From Chaunax sp. Z400 (Eukaryota > Chordata > Actinopteri > Lophiiformes > Chaunacidae): a stretch of 64,000 nt of DNA. The notes beneath the pieces are model-generated. The model was given only the letters and a program-made list of their open reading frames with translations. It was not told the origin of the DNA and did not search any database. Shown piece by piece: positions 59,215 through 64,000 of this stretch. Position 1 is the first letter of the stretch. The number at the start of each line of letters is the position of its first letter. The stretch lies in contig JBAGJB010000231.1 in assembly GCA_037577475.1 (NCBI GenBank), positions 124,001 through 188,000 of the forward strand, given 5' to 3'. Position numbers and translations under genes: made by a program.

Positions 59215-61126
59215 GATAAGCTCTTTCAATGGTTTTATGGGGTCTCCAAGAACGCCAGCAGGTAAACCGAGTCTCTACGACTTACGGTTCCCGAGATATG
59301 ACATGTATTTTTGGTGATTTTTGGAATGTTTGTATCTCGGGAACGGAAGGTCGTAGAGACTCGGGGAGAAGTCTGGCGTGTTCAGAGACCACGAATTATG
59401 TCCGACGGATCAGGGTCCCGAGTCTCTACGACCTTCCGTTCCCGAGTTATACTCAAGTTTATTTTCCCATTGAAGTGAATGGGGTTTGGTTCGCCTATAG
59501 TGAATGTGTGTATCTCGGAAACGGAAGGTCGTAGAGACTCGGGACCAACGTCCGTCTAGGGGTTTATGTGGTCTCTGAGAACACCAGTCTTTGTCCCGAG
59601 TCTGTGCGACCTTCCTTTCCAGAGATATGACATGTCCAGTAGGGGCGTATTTTGAATGTCTGTATCTCGGGAACGGAAGGTCGTAGAGACTCGGGGAGAA
59701 GTCTGGCGTGTTCAGAGACCACGAATTATGTCCGACGGATCAGGGTCCCGAGTCTCTACGACCTTCCGTTCCCGAGTTATACTCAAGTTTATTTTCCCAT
59801 TGAAGTGAATGGGGTTTGGTTCGCCTATAGTGAATGTGTGTATCTCGGAAACGGAAGGTCGTAGAGACTCGGGACCAACGTCCGTCTAGGGGTTTATGTG
59901 GTCTCTGAGAACACCAGTCTTTGTCCCGAGTCTGTGCGACCTTCCTTTCCCGAGATATGACATGTCCAGTAGGGGCGTATTTTGAATGTCTGTATCTCGG
60001 GAACGGAAGGTCGTAGAGACTCGGGGAGAAGTCTGGCGTGTTCAGAGACCACGAATTATGTCCGACGGATCAGGGTCCCGAGTCTCTACGACCTTCCGTT
60101 CCCGAGTTATACTCAAGTTTATTTTCCCATTGAAGTGAATGGGGTTTGGTTCGCCTATAGTGAATGTGTGTATCTCGGAAACGGAAGGTCGTAGAGACTC
60201 GGGACCAACGTCCGTCTAGGGGTGTATGTGGTCTCTGAGAACACAGGTCTTTGTCCCGAGTCTGTGCTACCTTCCTTTCCCGAGATATGACATGTCCAGT
60301 AGGGGCGTATTTTGAATGTCTGTATCTCGGGAACGGAAGGTCGTAGAGACTCGGGGAGAAGTCTGGCGTGTTCAGAGACCACGAATTATGTCCGACGGAT
60401 CAGGGTCCCGAGTCTCTACGACCTTCCCTTCCCGAGTTATACTCAAGTTTATTTTCCCATTGAAGTGAATGGGGTTTGGTTCGCCTATAGTGAATGTGTG
60501 TATCTCGGAAACGGAAGGTCGTAGAGACTCGGGACCAACGTCCGTCTAGGGGTTTATGTGGTCTCTGAGAACACCAGTCTTTGTCCCGAGTCTGTGCGAC
60601 CTTCCTTTCCCGAGATATGACATGTCCAGTAGGGGCGTATTTTGAATGTCTGTATCTCGGGAACGGAAGGTCGTAGAGACTCGGGGAGAAGTCTGGCGTG
60701 TTCAGAGACCACGAATTATGTCCGACGGATCAGGGTCCCGAGTCTCTACGACCTTCCGTTCCCGAGTTATACTCAAGTTTATTTTCCCATTGAAGTGAAT
60801 GGGGTTTGGTTCGCCTATAGTGAATGTGTGTATCTCGGAAACGGAAGGTCGTAGAGACTCGGGACCAACGTCCGTCTAGGGGTGTATGTGGTCTCTGAGA
60901 ACACAGGTCTTTGTCCCGAGTCTGTGCTACCTTCCTTTCCCGAGATATGACATGTCCAGTAGGGGCGTATTTTGAATGTCTGTATCTCGGGAACGGAAGG
61001 TCGTACAAACTCGCGGACAAGTGTGGGTTAGGGGTTAGGGTTACGGTTAGGGTTAAGGGGATAAAAACTCAATCGGGGCCCTACCCGGGTTGGTAACTTT
61101 TGAACGGAAGGTCGTAGAGACTCGGG
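59215..61126. repeat. AB-dimer run: C (AB)x5 T3, 1912 bp
   Basis: C 59215, A at 59366, 59696, 60026, 60356 and 60686, T3 61016. It matches 11355-14256 but has three fewer dimers (990 bp). The shared CCAGAGATATG in the first B and the GTGTATG B haplotypes confirm the correspondence. Confidence 0.93.
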
Positions 61127-64000
61127 GATAAGCTCTGTCAATGGTTTTATGGGGTCTCCAAGAACGCCAGCAGGTAAACCGAGTCTCTACGACTTACGGT
61201 TCCCGAGATATGACATGTATTTTTGGTGATTTTTGGAATGTTTGTATCTCGGGAACGGAAGGTCGTAGAGACTCGGGGAGAAGTCTGGCGTGTTCAGAGA
61301 CCACGAATTATGTCCGACGGATAAGGGTCCCGAGTCTCTACGACCTTCCGTTCCCGAGTTATACTCAAGTTTATTTTCCCATTGAAGTGAATGGGGTTTG
61401 GTTCGCCTATAGTGAATGTGTGTATCTCGGAAACGGAAGGTCGTAGAGACTCGGGACCAACGTCCGTCCAGGGGTTTATGTGGTCTCTGAGAACACCCGT
61501 CTTTGTCCCGAGTCTGTGCTACCTTCCTTTCCCGAGATATGACATGTCCAGTAGGGGCGTATTTTGAATGTCTGTATCTCGGGAACGGAAGGTCGTAGAG
61601 ACTCGGGGAGAAGTCTGGCGTGTTCAGAGACCACGAATTATGTCCGACGGATCAGGGTCCCGAGTCTCTACGACCTTCCCTTCCCGAGTTATACTCAAGT
61701 TTATTTTCCCATTGAAGTGAATGGGGTTTGGTTCGCCTATAGTGAATGTGTGTATCTCGGAAACGGAAGGTCGTAGAGACTCGGGACCAACGTCCGTCTA
61801 GGGGTTTATGTGGTCTCTGAGAACACCAGTCTTTGTCCCGAGTCTGTGCGACCTTCCTTTCCCGAGATATGACATGTCCAGTAGGGGCGTATTTTGAATG
61901 TCTGTATCTCGGGAACGGAAGGTCGTAGAGACTCGGGGAGAAGTCTGGCGTGTTCAGAGACCACGAATTATGTTCGACGGATCAGGGTCCCGAGTCTCTA
62001 CGACCTTCCGTTCCCGAGTTATACTCAAGTTTATTTTCCCATTGAAGTGAATGGGGTTTGGTTCGCCTATAGTGAATGTGTGTATCTCGGAAACGGAAGG
62101 TCGTAGAGACTCGGGACCAACGTCCGTCTAGGGGTGTATGTGGTCTCTGAGAACACAGGTCTTTGTCCCGAGTCTGTGCTACCTTCCTTTCCCGAGATAT
62201 GACATGTCCAGTAGGGGCGTATTTTGAATGTCTGTATCTCGGGAACGGAAGGTCGTAGAGACTCGGGGAGAAGTCTGGCGTGTTCAGAGACCACGAATTA
62301 TGTCCGACGGATCAGGGTCCCGAGTTTCTACGACCTTCCCTTCCCGAGTTATACTCAAGTTTATTTTCCCATTGAAGTGAATGGGGTTTGGTTCGCCTAT
62401 AGTGAATGTGTGTATCTCGGAAACGGAAGGTCGTAGAGACTCGGGACCAACGTCCGTCTAGGGGTTTATGTGGTCTCTGAGAACACCAGTCTTTGTCCCG
62501 AGTCTGTGCGACCTTCCTTTCCCGAGATATGACATGTCCAGTAGGGGCGTATTTTGAATGTCTGTATCTCGGGAACGGAAGGTCGTAGAGACTCGGGGAG
62601 AAGTCTGGCGTGTTCAGAGACCACGAATTATGTCCGACGGATCAGGGTCCCGAGTCTCTACGACCTTCCGTTCCCGAGTTATACTCAAGTTTATTTTCCC
62701 ATTGAAGTGAATGGGGTTTGGTTCGCCTATAGTGAATGTGTGTATCTCGGAAACGGAAGGTCGTAGAGACTCGGGACCAACGTCCGTCTAGGGGTGTATG
62801 TGGTCTCTGAGAACACAGGTCTTTGTCCCGAGTCTGTGCTACCTTCCTTTCCCGAGATATGACATGTCCAGTAGGGGCGTATTTTGAATGTCTGTATCTC
62901 GGGAACGGAAGGTCGTAGAGACTCGGGGAGAAGTCTGGCGTGTTCAGAGACCACGAATTATGTCCGACGGATCAGGGTCCCGAGTCTCTACGACCTTCCG
63001 TTCCCGAGTTATACTCAAGTTTATTTTCCCATTGAAGTGAATGGGCTTTGGTTCGCCTATAGTTAATGTGTGTATCTCGGAAACGGAAGGTCGTAGAGAC
63101 TCGGGACCAACGTCCGTCTAGGGGTTTATGTGGTCTCTGAGAACACCAGTCTTTGTCCCGAGTCTGTGCGACCTGCCTTTCCCGAGATATGACATGTCCA
63201 GTAGGGGCGTATTTTGAATGTCTGTATCTCGGGAACGGAAGGTCGTAGAGACACGGGGAGAAGTCTGGCGTGTTCAGAGACCACGAATTATGTCCGACGG
63301 ATCAGGGTCCCGAGTCTCTACGACCTTCCGTTCCCGAGTTATACTCAAGTTTATTTTCCCATTGAAGTGAATGGGCTTTGGTTCGCCTATAGTGAATGTG
63401 TGTATCTCGGAAACGGAAGGTCGTAGAGACTCGGGACCAACGTCCGTCTAGGGGTTTATGTGGTCTCTGAGAACACCAGTCTTTGTCCCGAGTCTGTGCG
63501 ACCTTCCTTTCCCGAGATATGACATGTCCAGTAGGGGCGTATTTTGAATGTCTGTATCTCGGGAACGGAAGGTCGTAGAGACTCGGGGATAAGCTCTTTC
63601 AATGGTTTTATGGAGTCTCCAAGAACGCCAGCAGGTAAACCGAGTCTCTACGACTTACGGTTCCCGAGATATGACATGTATTTTTGGTGATTTTTGGAAT
63701 GTTTGTATCTCGGGAACGGAAGGTCGTAGAGACTCGGGGAGAAGTCTGGCGTGTTCAGGGACCACGAATTATGTCCGACGGATCAGGGTCCCGAGTCTCT
63801 ACGACCTTCCGTTCCCGAGTTATACTCAAGTTTATTTTCGCATTGAAGTGAATGGGGTTTGGTTCGCCTATAGTGAATGTGTGTATCTCGGAAACGGAAG
63901 GTCGTAGAGACTCGGGACCAACGTCCGTCTAGGGGTTTATGTGGTCTCTGAGAACACCAGTCTTTGTCCCGAGTCTGTGCGACCTTCCTTTCCCGAGATA
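61127..64000. repeat. AB-dimer run: C (AB)x7 C A B, cut by the window end
   Basis: C 61127, A at 61278, 61608, 61938, 62268, 62598, 62928 and 63258, C 63588, A 63739, B from 63917 truncated by the window edge. Collinear with 17489-20362 at +43638, including TAGTTAATG, CGACCTGCC and the ACACGGGG junction. Private changes: TATGTTCGACGG near 61973 and GAGTTTCTACG near 62325. Confidence 0.93.

Larger units (their letters stand above)
1..64000. repeat. Satellite array of four modules (A, B, C, T) spanning the entire window
   Basis: Every base can be assigned to one of four modules that recur with near-constant lengths: A 178 bp, B 152 bp, C 151 bp, T 111-127 bp. Allowed orders are restricted: A is always followed by B; B by A, C or T; C by A or B; T always by C. 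Copies differ by scattered single-base changes, a few chimeras, one 23 bp insertion and telomeric-tract length. Module boundaries are taken just after the ACTCGGG (or variant) that ends each right arm. The array enters and leaves the window mid-array. No open frame exceeds 101 codons and all recur at module periodicity, so I call no coding sequence. The arms keep four CpGs each in most copies, which fits recent homogenisation or low germline methylation. No function is evident from sequence alone. Confidence 0.97.

Noticed and set aside
1..64000. Transposon (foldback element or MITE) array with coding remnants
   Set aside because: No transposase-like frame, no target-site duplications at module borders, and head-to-tail order without unique flanks. 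Origin from a foldback element remains possible but cannot be shown here.
1..64000. Ribosomal RNA or 5S gene spacer repeats
   Set aside because: I see no 5S, 18S, 5.8S or 28S segment in any module on either strand.

Overview
The whole 64 kb window is one uninterrupted satellite array. I find no credible protein gene, no RNA gene, no mobile-element coding region and no unique sequence. The array runs off both window edges. Embedded TTAGGG-type tracts and the complete absence of genes point to a eukaryotic subtelomeric, pericentromeric or other heterochromatic block. TTAGGG telomeres occur in vertebrates, many invertebrates, many fungi and some protists, so I cannot name the organism.

The array is written in four modules with almost constant lengths: A (178 bp, begins GAGAAGTCTGG), B (152 bp, begins ACCAACGTCC), C (151 bp, begins GATAAGCTCT) and T (111-127 bp, begins GACAAGTGTGG). 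A, B and C each hold a pair of about 31-33 bp inverted arms around a 34-67 nt loop. The left spacers of B and C are homologous in direct orientation, and the A spacer is homologous to the reverse complement of the B spacer. One ancestral ~150 bp unit, present in both orientations, therefore probably gave rise to all three. T keeps only a right arm, and carries 5-8 telomere-like repeats with the G-rich strand always on +. There are 42 T modules in four length classes: T1 117 bp, T2 121 bp, T2L 127 bp and T3 111 bp.

Layout. 1-11354: higher-order repeats (HORs) of 2974 bp (C B A B C A B A B C A B A B T1 C A B T2) and shortened versions. 11355-19949: runs of 7-9 AB dimers (330 bp each) broken by C and T3, including a 3232 bp unit. 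19950-29748: a divergent block with T2L modules, A::B chimeras and a 4703 bp-offset duplication. 29749-57983: 2974 bp HORs again, with derivatives of 5758, 3902, 2046 and 1235 bp. 57984-64000: the AB-rich block again, collinear with 10124-20362.

How the parts relate: nearly every length difference is a whole number of modules, and marker bases show the breakpoints inside homologous modules. The array therefore records unequal exchange in readable form, including reciprocal +928 and -928 bp products. At the largest scale 52036-64000 repeats the order of 2343-20362, which suggests a super-period near 50 kb. The candidate novelty is this dyad-symmetric satellite with telomeric seeds at fixed positions, not a gene system.
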